A stretch of 64,000 bases of DNA from Riemerella columbina (GCF_030517065.1 NZ_CP103950.1:1550001-1614000), one strand, 5' to 3'; shown: positions 15,704 to 25,182, counted from the first letter of the stretch. Program-made: numbers and translations. The notes: a model not told the origin generated them from the letters alone.

Positions 15704-17233
15704 ATGTCAAAAAAAGCATTATTAGCCATATTAGATGGCTGGGGCATAGGGAAAGATGATAAAATTTCTGCCATAGCCCAAGCCAAAACGCCATTTATAG
15801 ATTCTTGCTATCAAAAATATCCGAATACCACACTGGAAGCCAGTGGATTAGCCGTAGGACTACCCGCAGGACAAATGGGAAACTCCGAGGTGGGACATAT
15901 GAATTTAGGCGCTGGGCGCGTGGTTTTTCAGAATTTAGTCAAACTGAATATCGCGGTGGAAAACAATACTTTAGCTCAAGAAAAAGTTATTGTGGATGCC
16001 TTGGAATACGCTAAAAACAACAATAAAAACATCCATTTTATCGGCTTAGTGTCAGATGGTGGCGTGCATTCTCACATCAACCATTTAAAGGGATTACTAT
16101 CCACCACGGCAGATTTCGGACTTACTGAAGGCGTTTATGTTCACGCATTTACCGATGGTAGGGATTGTGATCCTCATTCTGGCAAGGGCTTTATAGAAGA
16201 TTTACAAGCCTTTATGGCGAAAACCACGGGCAAATTAGCCACCATTGTGGGGCGCTATTACGCTATGGATAGAGACCGCCGCTGGGAACGCGTTAAACTG
16301 GCTTATGATGCGATGGTCAACGCCATAGGAACTTCTACACAAAACCCTATTGAAGCCATACAAGTCTCTTATGATGAAGGGGTTACAGATGAATTTTTGA
16401 AGCCAATTATCGTTTTAGATGAAGCCTTTCATCCTGTGGCAAAAATCCAAGAAGGTGATGTGGTGGTGAGCTTTAATTTCCGTACCGACCGTGGTCGCGA
16501 GATTACCGAAGTGCTTACCCAGCAATCGTTTCCAGAGTTTGGGATGAAGCCGCTTGCCTTGCATTATGTTACACTGACCAATTATGATAAAGCATTTAAA
16601 AATATCAATGTCGTTTTTGATGAAGAAGTCCTCCAACAGACCTTGGGCGAGGTTTTAGCCTCTTACGGAAAATCTCAAATCCGAGTGGCAGAGACCGAAA
16701 AATATCCTCATGTGACCTTTTTCTTTTCAGGCGGAAGAGAGAAAGTTTTTGAGAATGAAAGCCGGATCCTTTGTCCAAGCCCCAAAGATGTGCCTACTTA
16801 CGACTTAAAGCCAGAAATGTCCGCCTACGATATTACGGAGCGGATTGTGCCTGCGATAGAAGAAGAGTCAGCGGATTTTATTTGTTTAAATTTCGCCAAT
16901 ACCGATATGGTGGGGCATACAGGCGTTTTTGAAGCTGCAATGAAAGCCGCCGAAGCCGTAGACCAATGCATTAAAAAAGTGGCTACAACCGCTTATGAGC
17001 ACGGCTACACTGTTTTTATTTTGGCTGACCACGGCAATTCTGATGTGATGATCAACCCAGATGGAAGCCCTAATACTCAGCATTCTACCAACTTGGTGCC
17101 TCTCATTGTGATTGATAAAGACCGTACTTGGCAGCTCAAACCAGGGAAATTGGGCGATGTAGCACCAAGCATTCTCAAAGTGATGGGATTACCTATTCCA
17201 GAAGTGATGACGGGAGATATTTTGGTATCTTAG
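15704..17233 (+). CDS. gpmI: 2,3-bisphosphoglycerate-independent phosphoglycerate mutase
   Basis: A 509-residue, full-length iPGM interconverting 3- and 2-phosphoglycerate in glycolysis and gluconeogenesis. It is a two-Mn enzyme of the alkaline phosphatase superfamily. Visible are AILDGWGIG near residue 8 (first metal Asp), the catalytic Ser61 in GQMGNSEVGHMN, FTDGRDCDPHSG, RDRRWERV, FNFRTDRGREI, and the C-terminal metal motifs NFANTDMVGHTG and ADHGNSD. A promoter lies directly upstream. It may be read through into the HAD gene, although that has its own -7 box. Confidence 0.98.
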   Translation: MSKKALLAILDGWGIGKDDKISAIAQAKTPFIDSCYQKYPNTTLEASGLAVGLPAGQMGNSEVGHMNLGAGRVVFQNLVKLNIAVENNTLAQEKVIVDALEYAKNNNKNIHFIGLVSDGGVHSHINHLKGLLSTTADFGLTEGVYVHAFTDGRDCDPHSGKGFIEDLQAFMAKTTGKLATIVGRYYAMDRDRRWERVKLAYDAMVNAIGTSTQNPIEAIQVSYDEGVTDEFLKPIIVLDEAFHPVAKIQEGDVVVSFNFRTDRGREITEVLTQQSFPEFGMKPLALHYVTLTNYDKAFKNINVVFDEEVLQQTLGEVLASYGKSQIRVAETEKYPHVTFFFSGGREKVFENESRILCPSPKDVPTYDLKPEMSAYDITERIVPAIEEESADFICLNFANTDMVGHTGVFEAAMKAAEAVDQCIKKVATTAYEHGYTVFILADHGNSDVMINPDGSPNTQHSTNLVPLIVIDKDRTWQLKPGKLGDVAPSILKVMGLPIPEVMTGDILVS

Positions 17234-17282
17234 GCGTTCAGATGATTATGCTTATATTTGCAGACTTTAAAATGTTAAACTT

Positions 17283-17714
17283 ATGCTGAATAATAAAAAA
17301 TTAGCCATAGATTTTGATGGCACCATTGTGGAAGATGCCTACCCAGGGATAGGAAAGCCAAAGGTGTTTGCCTTTGAAACCCTAAAAAAACTGCAGATGG
17401 AAGGCTATCGTTTAATATTATGGACCTACCGAAGTGGTAAAACTTTGGAAGAAGCCATAGAATTTTGCAGAAAAAATGGCTTAGAATTTTATGCCGTTAA
17501 TTCCAGTTTTGAAGGCGAAGTCTTTGACCATACCACACAAAGCCGAAAAATAGATGCAGATTTATTCATTGATGATAGAAATTTAGGCGGTTTCCCAGGT
17601 TGGGGCGAGGTTTATAACATCATTAAAGATAGAATAGAATTTAAGGTAGAAGGCAAGGAAGTTCTGGCATATTCTAAAATGAAAAAAGAAAAGAAAAAAG
17701 GACTTTTCTGGTAA
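17283..17714 (+). CDS. Small HAD-superfamily phosphatase, BT0820-like
   Basis: A 143-residue cytoplasmic protein. Motif I is AIDFDGTIVEDAYPGIGKPK near residues 8-27, and motif IV is DLFIDDRNLGG near 110-120. Motif II appears as LWTYRSG. This layout, with no cap domain, resembles the small Bacteroidetes HAD family typified by BT0820. The substrate is unknown, although sugar phosphates are likely for this type. A TATATTTG box at 17253-17260 suggests its own promoter. It is followed closely by map (22 bases), so the two may be co-transcribed. Confidence 0.8.
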   Translation: MLNNKKLAIDFDGTIVEDAYPGIGKPKVFAFETLKKLQMEGYRLILWTYRSGKTLEEAIEFCRKNGLEFYAVNSSFEGEVFDHTTQSRKIDADLFIDDRNLGGFPGWGEVYNIIKDRIEFKVEGKEVLAYSKMKKEKKKGLFW

Positions 17715-17736
17715 AATTTTATAAAATACAATAGCA

Positions 17737-18546
17737 TTGATACAATTAAAAACGATAGAGGAACTACGGCTGATGCGGGAGAGCGCACAGTTGGTTTCTA
17801 AAACCCTCGGGATGTTAGCAAAGGAAATTCAGCCTGGGGTAACCACCAACCATTTAGATCAATTGGCGGCAGATTATATCCGTGACCACGGCGGCGAGCC
17901 CGCTTTTTTAGGGATGTATGGCTTTCCTAAAAACCTCTGCATTTCTCCAAACGAAGAGGTGGTACACGGCATTCCCAACGACAAACCATTGAAGGAGGGC
18001 GATATTCTCTCCGTAGATTGTGGCGTTTATATGAATGGTTTTTATGGTGACCACGCCTATTCTTTTGAGGTGGGCGAGGTGGCTCCAGAGGTTAAAAAAC
18101 TCCTCAAAGTGACCAAAGAATCTTTATATAAAGGCATAGCGCAATGCGTGCGTGGCAAGCGCGTGGGCGATATTTCTTACGCCATACAATCTTATTGCGA
18201 AGCTCACGGCTACGGTGTGGTCAGGGAGTTGGTAGGGCACGGTTTGGGCAGAAAAATGCACGAAGATCCACAAGTGCCAAATTATGGCAGAAAAGGCAGT
18301 GGCAAAGTGCTAAAAGACGGCATCGCACTCGCTATAGAACCGATGATCAATCTGGGCACTCACGAAGTGGTTTTCCATTCTGATGGGTGGACGGTGACCA
18401 GCAAAGACCGCTCGCCATCGGCACATTTTGAGCACGATGTCTGCATAATTAAAGGTAAGCCTGTGCTCCTTTCCACTTTCAAATACATTTATGAAGCCTT
18501 AGGCATCCAGAGCGATGAAGAGGCACCTTTCACGATGAATTTTTAA
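17737..18546 (+). CDS. map: Methionine aminopeptidase, type I
   Basis: A 269-residue enzyme removing the initiator methionine from nascent proteins. The metal ligands of the pita-bread fold are visible: the two Asp in SVDCGVYMNGFYGD near 95-108, His in LVGHGLGRKMHE near 170, Glu in AIEPMI near 205, and the last Glu in AHFEHDV near 235. The start is read as TTG, because family members begin MIQLKT-like just before ELRLMRESAQLVSK. The next ATG, 36 bases on, would delete part of the first conserved helix. A bidirectional terminator follows the gene. Confidence 0.95.
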   Translation: MIQLKTIEELRLMRESAQLVSKTLGMLAKEIQPGVTTNHLDQLAADYIRDHGGEPAFLGMYGFPKNLCISPNEEVVHGIPNDKPLKEGDILSVDCGVYMNGFYGDHAYSFEVGEVAPEVKKLLKVTKESLYKGIAQCVRGKRVGDISYAIQSYCEAHGYGVVRELVGHGLGRKMHEDPQVPNYGRKGSGKVLKDGIALAIEPMINLGTHEVVFHSDGWTVTSKDRSPSAHFEHDVCIIKGKPVLLSTFKYIYEALGIQSDEEAPFTMNF

Positions 18547-18570
18547 GTTTTGAAGGGCTAAATATAAAAC

Positions 18571-18605
18571 AAAACGGATAGAGTTGATTTCTCTATCCGT
18601 TTTTT
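18571..18605. terminator. Bidirectional terminator between map and the SPFH gene
   Basis: Stem AACGGATAGAG / CTCTATCCGTT with a 7-base loop, flanked by A and T runs. It serves the two convergent genes. Confidence 0.85.
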
Positions 18606-18627
18606 GTAAATAATTCTTAGCCTTTAG

Positions 18628-19566
18628 TTAGCGCTGATTATTTTTCTTCTTCATCTCTTCGCCGATGATGTTGGCGGTGGAGAACGAGGCGATCATATTG
18701 TTGAGCATATCGCCAGCAGCACTCGGAGAGTTTGGCAATAAAATCAGGTTAGATTTATTGGTACCACCGATGGAAGAAAGCGTGTCATAATGCTGGGTCA
18801 CCACAATTAAAGCCGAAGCCTCTTGGGAGTTGATGCCCACCTTATTAAGAACATTCACAGACTCTTCCAGCCCTTTGGCAATCTCGCGTCTTTGGTCTGC
18901 AATCCCTTGTCCTTGTAGCCTTTTGCTTTCCGCTTCCGCTTTTGCTTTTTCCACGATGAGAATGCGCTGTGCATCTCCTTCATACTGAGCCGCTATTTTT
19001 TCTCGCTCAGAAGCGTTAATACGGTTCATCGCGTGTTTCACCTGTTCATCAGGGTCTATATCCGTTACCAAAGTTTTGATGATATCATAACCATAATCGT
19101 TCATTGCTTCTTGGAGTTCAGATTTTACCGCAATAGCGATGTCGTCTTTCTTCTCAAACACATCATCTAACCTCAATTTTGGCACCTCAGCACGCACCAC
19201 ATCAAAGATGTAAGAGGTAATTTGCGCCTGCGGATTATCCAGCTTGTAGAAAGCATCATAAACCTTATCTTTAATCACCAGATACTGTGTAGATACCTTT
19301 AATTTCACGAAAACATCATCTTTGGTTTTGGTCTCCACCACCACATCTAACTGCTGGATTTTCAAAGAAATACGCCCTGCAATTTGATCTATAAAGGGAA
19401 TTTTAAGGTTGAAGCCTGAGTTTCGCACGCTATGGAATTTCCCCAAACGCTCCACCACCACGGCAGTTTGCTGTTTCACAATAAACCACAAGCCAAAAAA
19501 ACTAAGGAATACAATTCCGAAAAATAAAATGGCACCTATAGAGCCAGCAACAAATAAAGTCATCAT
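18628..19566 (-). CDS. SPFH/stomatin-like membrane protein (QmcA type)
   Basis: A 312-residue protein with one N-terminal transmembrane helix (about 5-32), followed by a prohibitin/stomatin (SPFH) domain (KQQTAVVVERLGKF, then VETKTKDDVFVKL, then DVVRAEVPKLRLDDVF) and an Ala/Glu/Lys-rich helical region (IVEKAKAEAESKRLQGQG). These proteins form large membrane rings and organise proteases or membrane domains; the specific partner is unknown. No nodulation-efficiency (NfeD) partner is adjacent. Met-Met at the start gives two possible ATGs; the upstream in-frame start lies before a polar stretch and is less likely. Confidence 0.9.
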   Translation of the reverse strand: MMTLFVAGSIGAILFFGIVFLSFFGLWFIVKQQTAVVVERLGKFHSVRNSGFNLKIPFIDQIAGRISLKIQQLDVVVETKTKDDVFVKLKVSTQYLVIKDKVYDAFYKLDNPQAQITSYIFDVVRAEVPKLRLDDVFEKKDDIAIAVKSELQEAMNDYGYDIIKTLVTDIDPDEQVKHAMNRINASEREKIAAQYEGDAQRILIVEKAKAEAESKRLQGQGIADQRREIAKGLEESVNVLNKVGINSQEASALIVVTQHYDTLSSIGGTNKSNLILLPNSPSAAGDMLNNMIASFSTANIIGEEMKKKNNQR

Positions 19567-19682
19567 ATCAATTCTATTTTGGTGTAAATATAACAATTTT
19601 TTATTAAATAGGCAAGAATAATGAGAATATAATATTCTATTTTGAGGCTATTATTAACTAATATTAAAATGAAGAGCCAGTA

Positions 19683-19716
19683 AAAAAATCTGCCGAAGCA
19701 ATAAATTGCTTCGGCG
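19683..19716 (-). terminator. Terminator after metG
   Basis: Minus strand: GCCGAAGCAA, TTTA loop, TTGCTTCGGC, then seven T after two bases. It lies about 30 bases after the metG stop. Confidence 0.9.
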
Positions 19717-19746
19717 GAAAGTTGGTCATATAGATTTTATCGTAAT

Positions 19747-21780
19747 TTATCCGATGCTCACGCCATTTTCCACGCGGTCATCAGGGGTAACAAAAGAAAG
19801 TTTGCCATCTGGTTTTGTGGTCAGTAGGAGCATCCCTTGGCTCTCTATCCCTCGGATTTTTCTCGGTGCTAAATTAAGGAGAATCATCACCTGTTTACCG
19901 ATGCATTCTTCAGGGGTAAAGCTCTCGGCAACACCAGAAACCACGGTTCTTACATCTACGCCAGTGTCCACTTTAAACTTAAGGAGTTTATCGGCTTTTT
20001 CCACCTTTTCGGCTTCTAATATGGTTGCCGTACGAAGGTCTATTTTCGTGAAATCATCAAAAGTAATCTCTTCTTTCATCGGTTCTGCGTTAGGGTTCGT
20101 TTTCTTATTGTTGATTTTGGTTTGTTCCAGTTTTAAAATCTGCGCTTCTATCACTTCATCTTCTATTTTAGAGAATAACAAAGCCGCTTCACCGATTTCG
20201 TGTCCTGTTGGGATGAGAACGGTTTGTTGCTCTATATCTTGCCATTTGAGCGGCGTACAGCGGAACATTTGTAATAATTTTTCTGAGCTAAACGGCATAA
20301 AAGGCTCGCATAATTGAGCTAAAGCCACGGCAATCTGAGCGCCTACAAATAAAGTTTGAGCCGTTTTAGCCTCATCGGTTTTAATGGTTTTCCAAGGCTC
20401 TTCGGTTTGGAGGTATTGGTTTCCAAAGCGCGCAAGGTTCATCAGGGCAGAAAGTGCATTTCTAAACTCAAATTTCTCTAAGTAATGATGAATTTCTTTC
20501 GCCGCTTTACCAATTTCCTGCAACTCAGGAGCGTTAGCATCACCTGTTGGCACCACTCCCTGATAATATTTGTGGATGAGCACCGCCACACGGTTGATAA
20601 AGTTACCGAAAATCCCCACCAACTCCGAATTATTTTTGGTTTGAAACTCCTTCCAAGTGAAGTTGTTGTCCTTAGTTTCTGGCGCTGAAGAAAGCAAAGC
20701 ATAGCGGAGAACATCCTGTTGCTCTGGAAAATCTTCCACATATTCATTCGCCCAAACCGCCCAATTTCTGGAAGTGGAGATTTTATCATTTTCAAGGTTG
20801 AGAAACTCAAAAGCTGGCACATTAGTCGGCATAATAAAATCACCGTGAGCCTTCATCATCGCTGGGAAAATAATACAATGGAAGACAATATTATCCTTCC
20901 CTATAAAGTGAATCAGCTCCGAGTCTTCACTTTGCCAAAAGTCTCTCCAATCTTTGCCGTTTTTATCCGCCCATTCTTTGGTGAAAGAGATGTAACCAAT
21001 AGGCGCATCAAACCAAACATAGAGCACCTTACCTTCGGCATCAGGGAGTGGCACAGGGATTCCCCAGTTAAGGTCTCGGGTCATAGCGCGTGGTTTTAGC
21101 CCATCATTGAGCCAAGATTTAACCTGCCCATAAACATTGGGTTTCCAGTCGTCTTTGTGCCCTTCTATAATCCATTGGTTGAGGAAATCCTCGTATTCAT
21201 TAAGTGGAAGATACCAGTTTTTGGTCGGTTTGAGGACAGGGCTGTTTCCGCTGAGCATTGATTTAGGATTGAGCAATTCTGTGGGAGATAAAGTGGAGCC
21301 GCACTTTTCGCATTGGTCGCCATAGGCATTCTCGTTACCACACTTAGGGCAAGTGCCCACAATATATCTATCGGCAAGAAACTCACCAGCTTGCTCATCA
21401 AAAAATTGCTCCGAAACCTCTTCCGTAAAACGCCCTTTTTCATACATTTTAAGGAAGAAATCAGAGGCGGTTTTATAGTGCTCTGGGCTGGTGGTTCGGG
21501 AGTATTCATCAAAGGAAATTCCTAAATCTTCAAAAGATTTTTTAATAATGCTATGATACTGATCTACAATATCTTGAGGAGATACACCCTCTTTTTTCGC
21601 TCTGATGGTGATGGGGATGCCGTGCTCATCAGATCCGCAGATAAACGCGACTTCTTTGCCTAGTCTCCGCTGAAATCTCGCATAGACATCTGCCGGAATA
21701 TAAACCCCTGCCAAATGCCCAATATGCACGGGACCATTAGCGTAAGGGAGGGCTGCTGTGATTAACTTTCTCTCTGCCAT
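19747..21780 (-). CDS. metG: Methionyl-tRNA synthetase
   Basis: A 677-residue, full-length class I synthetase. The HIGH-type motif is PYANGPVHIGHLAG near residues 12-25. The zinc knuckle is CPKCGNENAYGDQCEKCG near 143-160. The KMSKS-type loop appears as KISTS near 338. The C-terminal 110 residues form the dimerising tRNA-binding domain (ITFDDFTKIDLRTATILEAE), as in E. coli MetRS. It charges initiator and elongator methionine tRNAs. A TATCTTTG box directly upstream of the start supports its own promoter, and a strong terminator ends it. Confidence 0.98.
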   Translation of the reverse strand: MAERKLITAALPYANGPVHIGHLAGVYIPADVYARFQRRLGKEVAFICGSDEHGIPITIRAKKEGVSPQDIVDQYHSIIKKSFEDLGISFDEYSRTTSPEHYKTASDFFLKMYEKGRFTEEVSEQFFDEQAGEFLADRYIVGTCPKCGNENAYGDQCEKCGSTLSPTELLNPKSMLSGNSPVLKPTKNWYLPLNEYEDFLNQWIIEGHKDDWKPNVYGQVKSWLNDGLKPRAMTRDLNWGIPVPLPDAEGKVLYVWFDAPIGYISFTKEWADKNGKDWRDFWQSEDSELIHFIGKDNIVFHCIIFPAMMKAHGDFIMPTNVPAFEFLNLENDKISTSRNWAVWANEYVEDFPEQQDVLRYALLSSAPETKDNNFTWKEFQTKNNSELVGIFGNFINRVAVLIHKYYQGVVPTGDANAPELQEIGKAAKEIHHYLEKFEFRNALSALMNLARFGNQYLQTEEPWKTIKTDEAKTAQTLFVGAQIAVALAQLCEPFMPFSSEKLLQMFRCTPLKWQDIEQQTVLIPTGHEIGEAALLFSKIEDEVIEAQILKLEQTKINNKKTNPNAEPMKEEITFDDFTKIDLRTATILEAEKVEKADKLLKFKVDTGVDVRTVVSGVAESFTPEECIGKQVMILLNLAPRKIRGIESQGMLLLTTKPDGKLSFVTPDDRVENGVSIG

Positions 21781-21879
21781 TATTTCTTAATTTTTTGCAA
21801 AGATAATACTTTTTAAACGCATAAAAATAAAAAGACACCGCTCTGCTGTGCCTTTTTAAGTCCAATATGGGCTAAAATT

Positions 21880-22485
21880 TTAGCCTAAGATGGTCACGCC
21901 GTGCTGTAGCATTTCATAAATGGCATCTCTCCCATTCTCTGGGCGGACATTAACCGCACGCGTGCCATTAAAGTGCAAACAAGTAATAAAGCCCTCTTGC
22001 ACAGCATCTATACAAGTGTATTTTACACAATAATCTAACGCCAAACCAGCAATTTCCACCAACTGAATATCGTGAGATTTAAGGTAATCCGCGAGTTCCG
22101 TTTTCATAAAATGGTTGTTGTCTTTAAACGCGCTATAGCTGTCTATTTCTGGGTTGGTGCCTTTTTGGATGATATGGTGCGGACGGCTCATATCCAAATC
22201 TGGATGAAAGGCAGCGCCATGGGTGTTCTGCACACAATGGTCGGGCCACATAAACTGCGGAATACCGTTGAGGGTAATGGTATCGCCCACTTTTTTACCT
22301 TGGTTAGAGGCGAAACTTTTGTGGTTAGCTGGGTGCCAATCTTGTGTGAAGATGATTTGGTCATAATCATTCTCTTGGATCAGGGCATTGATGTAAGGAA
22401 TAACCTCGTTGGCGTGAGGCACCGCTAAGGCACCACCTTCGCAAAAATCATTCTGAACATCCACCACGATTAACGCTTTTTTCAT
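21880..22485 (-). CDS. pncA: Nicotinamidase
   Basis: A 201-residue isochorismatase-fold amidase that converts nicotinamide to nicotinate in NAD salvage. The catalytic triad is visible as Asp9 (LIVVDVQNDF), Lys108 (IIQKGTNPEIDSYSAF) and Cys153 (ALDYCVKYTC). Metal-site residues Asp49 and His51 occur in TQDWHPANHKSF. The cis-peptide region GLALDYCV is typical. It is monocistronic and divergent from the Crp/Fnr-like gene. Confidence 0.96.
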   Translation of the reverse strand: MKKALIVVDVQNDFCEGGALAVPHANEVIPYINALIQENDYDQIIFTQDWHPANHKSFASNQGKKVGDTITLNGIPQFMWPDHCVQNTHGAAFHPDLDMSRPHHIIQKGTNPEIDSYSAFKDNNHFMKTELADYLKSHDIQLVEIAGLALDYCVKYTCIDAVQEGFITCLHFNGTRAVNVRPENGRDAIYEMLQHGVTILG

Positions 22486-22633
22486 AATTTTACTTTAAAT
22501 TGATATGGTGGTTTGTGGCAAACTTTTAGCCAAAAAATAAAGGGCTGACAAATAGGCAGATGCTTTGCCGGTTTTTAGGACAAGGTCAAATCTCATCAAA
22601 AATGATTATCTTTGGTTCTAAAATCGAGTTGCT

Positions 22634-23236
22634 ATGATGAATATGCAGAATTTTAATCACCACCTTTCGGAGGTTTTAGAGCTTCCACCAGATACGCTTT
22701 CCGCTTGCGAGGGGCTTTATACCATTAAAAAAGTGAAAAAAGGGCAGTTGATCTTGCAGGCTGGCGAGGTAGGAGATTTTACCGTTTTCGTGGAAAAAGG
22801 ATTGCTGCGGATGTACTCTATAGACCGAGATGGCAAGGAACACATCATCCAATTTGCACCAGAGCATTGGCTCATTTCCGACCGAAATAGTTTGTTTTTT
22901 GGGGAAACTTCTCAGTTTTATATTGAAGCGATAGAAGACAGCGAGGTGCTGATTTTAGATGCTGAATTTTTTACACAGCTGGTCAAGCGCTTTCCACAAA
23001 TGGCAAAACCGCAAGATATTCTGTTGCAAAAACACATTCGGAATTTGCAAAATCGTGTGAATGCCCTTTTGGGCGCCTCGGCAGAGGAACGGTATTTGGA
23101 TTTCATCAAAATGTATCCCGATATTTTGCTGAGGGTGCCGCAGTGGATGGTGGCTTCTTATTTAGGCATTACGCCCGAAAGTCTAAGCCGTGTGCGGAAA
23201 CATTTGGCAGAGCGCAATTTTAAACCTCAACAATAA
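22634..23236 (+). CDS. Crp/Fnr-family transcriptional regulator
   Basis: A 200-residue protein. The N-terminal cyclic-nucleotide-binding-like beta roll covers about 20-115 (KKGQLILQAGEVGDFTVFVEKGLLRMY, then GKEHIIQFAPEHWLI). A dimer helix follows, and then a short C-terminal winged helix with VPQWMVASYLGITPESLSRVRKHL as the recognition segment. The Fnr-type Cys cluster is absent, so it is probably not an Fe-S oxygen sensor; the effector is unknown. The first start codons are MMNMQN and the exact Met is uncertain. TATCTTTG at 22607-22614 provides a -7 box. Its stop codon directly abuts the start of the glycosylase gene. Confidence 0.9.
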   Translation: MMNMQNFNHHLSEVLELPPDTLSACEGLYTIKKVKKGQLILQAGEVGDFTVFVEKGLLRMYSIDRDGKEHIIQFAPEHWLISDRNSLFFGETSQFYIEAIEDSEVLILDAEFFTQLVKRFPQMAKPQDILLQKHIRNLQNRVNALLGASAEERYLDFIKMYPDILLRVPQWMVASYLGITPESLSRVRKHLAERNFKPQQ

Positions 23237-23728
23237 ATGGAGTCACGGATTTATAGCTTTGCACCTGTGCTATCTTCGGCATCTCAAATTCTAATATTGG
23301 GCTCTATCCCAGGGGCGCAATCTTTAGCAATGAATCAATATTACGCTCACCCTCAAAATCAGTTTTGGAAAATCATTTTTGAACTCTTGGCAGTGCCTTA
23401 TACCACGGACTATCCACAACGGATTGCGGTGCTCCAGCAACACGGCATTGCCCTTTGGGATGTGATAGAAAGTTGCGAACGCAAAGGCAGTTTAGATGCC
23501 ACCATTAAGAACGAAGCGGTGCATAACCTCCACGAGGTTTTGGCACGAGCGCCACATATCAAAAGCATTTATTGCAATGGGCAGAAATCCTACCAAACCA
23601 CGCTAAAAGTCTTAGGCAAAGATTTTAGACTGCCCATAAAACCACTGCCTTCCACCAGTCCGCTGCATACCATTCCATACCAAGAGAAATTGAAAGTCTG
23701 GCAACAGATTTTAAATGATTTAGGTTGA
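23237..23728 (+). CDS. DNA-deoxyinosine (hypoxanthine) glycosylase, UDG superfamily
   Basis: A 163-residue protein of the uracil-DNA-glycosylase superfamily. The motif 1 region is ILGSIPGAQSLAMNQYYAHPQNQFW near residues 18-42; GSIPG with a downstream YYAHPQN is typical of the small TDG/Mug-like hypoxanthine glycosylases. The second motif is STSPLHTIPYQEK near 143. It is expected to excise deaminated adenine from DNA. The ATG follows the TAA of the Crp/Fnr gene with no spacer, so the two are translationally coupled. A strong terminator follows. Confidence 0.88.
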   Translation: MESRIYSFAPVLSSASQILILGSIPGAQSLAMNQYYAHPQNQFWKIIFELLAVPYTTDYPQRIAVLQQHGIALWDVIESCERKGSLDATIKNEAVHNLHEVLARAPHIKSIYCNGQKSYQTTLKVLGKDFRLPIKPLPSTSPLHTIPYQEKLKVWQQILNDLG

Positions 23729-23749
23729 AAAAAGCCAACTTCACCTCAC

Positions 23750-23790
23750 AAAAAAAGACTTGGATTTTTTCATTTCCCAAGTCTTTTTTT
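23750..23790. terminator. Bidirectional terminator between the glycosylase gene and ffh
   Basis: Stem AAAAAAGACTTGG / CCAAGTCTTTTTTT around a 12-base loop, with A and T runs on both sides, between two convergent genes. Confidence 0.85.
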
Positions 23791-23814
23791 GATTTATTGT
23801 TAATGGAGAAAATC

Positions 23815-25182
23815 CTATCTTCCCCCGAATAGTCCGCCCATATTTGGCATTCCTCCGCCCATTTTACCCATCATCGCCATCAGTTGTTTACCCTGTGGTC
23901 CTTGCATTATTTTCATCATTTTGCTCATTTGGTCAAATTGTTTCATCAGTTGGTTGACTTCTTCTAATTTTCTGCCACAACCTTTGGCAATTCTTTTTTT
24001 ACGGCTCATATCAATGATACTCGGTCTTCTGCGTTCCTCTGGCGTCATCGAGTGGATAATGGCTTCTATATGTTTAAAGGAATCATCGGAAATATCAACA
24101 TCTTTAATCGCCTTGCCTACGCCTGGGAGCATCCCCAAGAGATCTTTCATATTCCCCATTTTTTTGATTTGCTGGATTTGCTTAAGGAAATCATCAAACC
24201 CGAATTCGTTTTTGGCGATTTTCTTTTGTAGCTTGCGGGCTTCTTCTTCATCAAACTGCTCCTGAGCCCTTTCTACTAAGGAAACCACATCTCCCATTCC
24301 CAAAATACGGTCTGCCATTCTCTCTGGATAGAAGAGGTCTAAGGCTTCCATTTTCTCACCTGTGGAGATAAATTTAATCGGTTTGTTCACCACAGAACGG
24401 ATGGTAAGCGCCGCACCACCGCGGGTATCACCGTCTAATTTGGTCAGCACCACGCCATCAAAATTGAGGGCATCATTAAAGGCTTTTGCGGTATTTACGG
24501 CATCTTGCCCTGTCATAGAATCCACCACGAAAAGGGTTTCCGTAGGCTTAATGTAATAATGTATCGCCTTAATTTCATTCATCATTTGCTCGTCAATAGC
24601 CAAACGCCCAGCGGTATCCACAATCACCACATCGTGCTTGTTGGCTTTAGCAAAGTTGATGGCATTTTCTGCAATATTAGATGGATTTTTATTGTCTTCT
24701 TCGGTGTAAACAGGAATGCCCGTTTGGTTCCCCAAAACTTTCAGCTGGTCTATGGCGGCAGGTCTATACACATCACACGCCACCAAAAGTGGATTTTTGG
24801 CTCTTTTCTTTTTGAGGTAATTGGCTAATTTTCCAGAAAAAGTGGTTTTACCAGAACCTTGTAGCCCCGCAATAAGAATAATGGTAGGCTTCCCCGAAAG
24901 GTTGATGCCTTCCTGCGTGCCGCCCATCAATTCCACCAATTCATCGTGTACAATTTTGGTCATCAGCTGTCCAGGGGTAAGACTGGTAAGAACATTCTGA
25001 CCGATGGCTTTTTCCTGCACCCTTTTGGTCAGGTCTTTAGCGATTTTATAATTAACATCTGCATCTACCAAGGCACGGCGAATTTCCTTTACGGTTTCTG
25101 CCACATTGATTTCTGTGATTTTACCACGCCCAGAGAGGTTGTGCAGCGCTTTATCTAATTTATCTTGTAAACTATTGAACAT
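23815..25182 (-). CDS. ffh: Signal recognition particle protein
   Basis: A 455-residue Ffh (SRP54). The N domain helical bundle covers 1-90. The G domain has G1 GLQGSGKTTFSGKLA near 107, DVYRPAAIDQL, the DTAGR motif and the TKLDGDTRGG segment. The methionine-rich M domain is at the C-terminus (MKQFDQMSKMMKIMQG, then MMGKMGGGMPNMGG). With 4.5S RNA it delivers nascent membrane proteins to FtsY. TATTTTTG just upstream of the start suggests a dedicated promoter. Confidence 0.98.
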   Translation of the reverse strand: MFNSLQDKLDKALHNLSGRGKITEINVAETVKEIRRALVDADVNYKIAKDLTKRVQEKAIGQNVLTSLTPGQLMTKIVHDELVELMGGTQEGINLSGKPTIILIAGLQGSGKTTFSGKLANYLKKKRAKNPLLVACDVYRPAAIDQLKVLGNQTGIPVYTEEDNKNPSNIAENAINFAKANKHDVVIVDTAGRLAIDEQMMNEIKAIHYYIKPTETLFVVDSMTGQDAVNTAKAFNDALNFDGVVLTKLDGDTRGGAALTIRSVVNKPIKFISTGEKMEALDLFYPERMADRILGMGDVVSLVERAQEQFDEEEARKLQKKIAKNEFGFDDFLKQIQQIKKMGNMKDLLGMLPGVGKAIKDVDISDDSFKHIEAIIHSMTPEERRRPSIIDMSRKKRIAKGCGRKLEEVNQLMKQFDQMSKMMKIMQGPQGKQLMAMMGKMGGGMPNMGGLFGGR

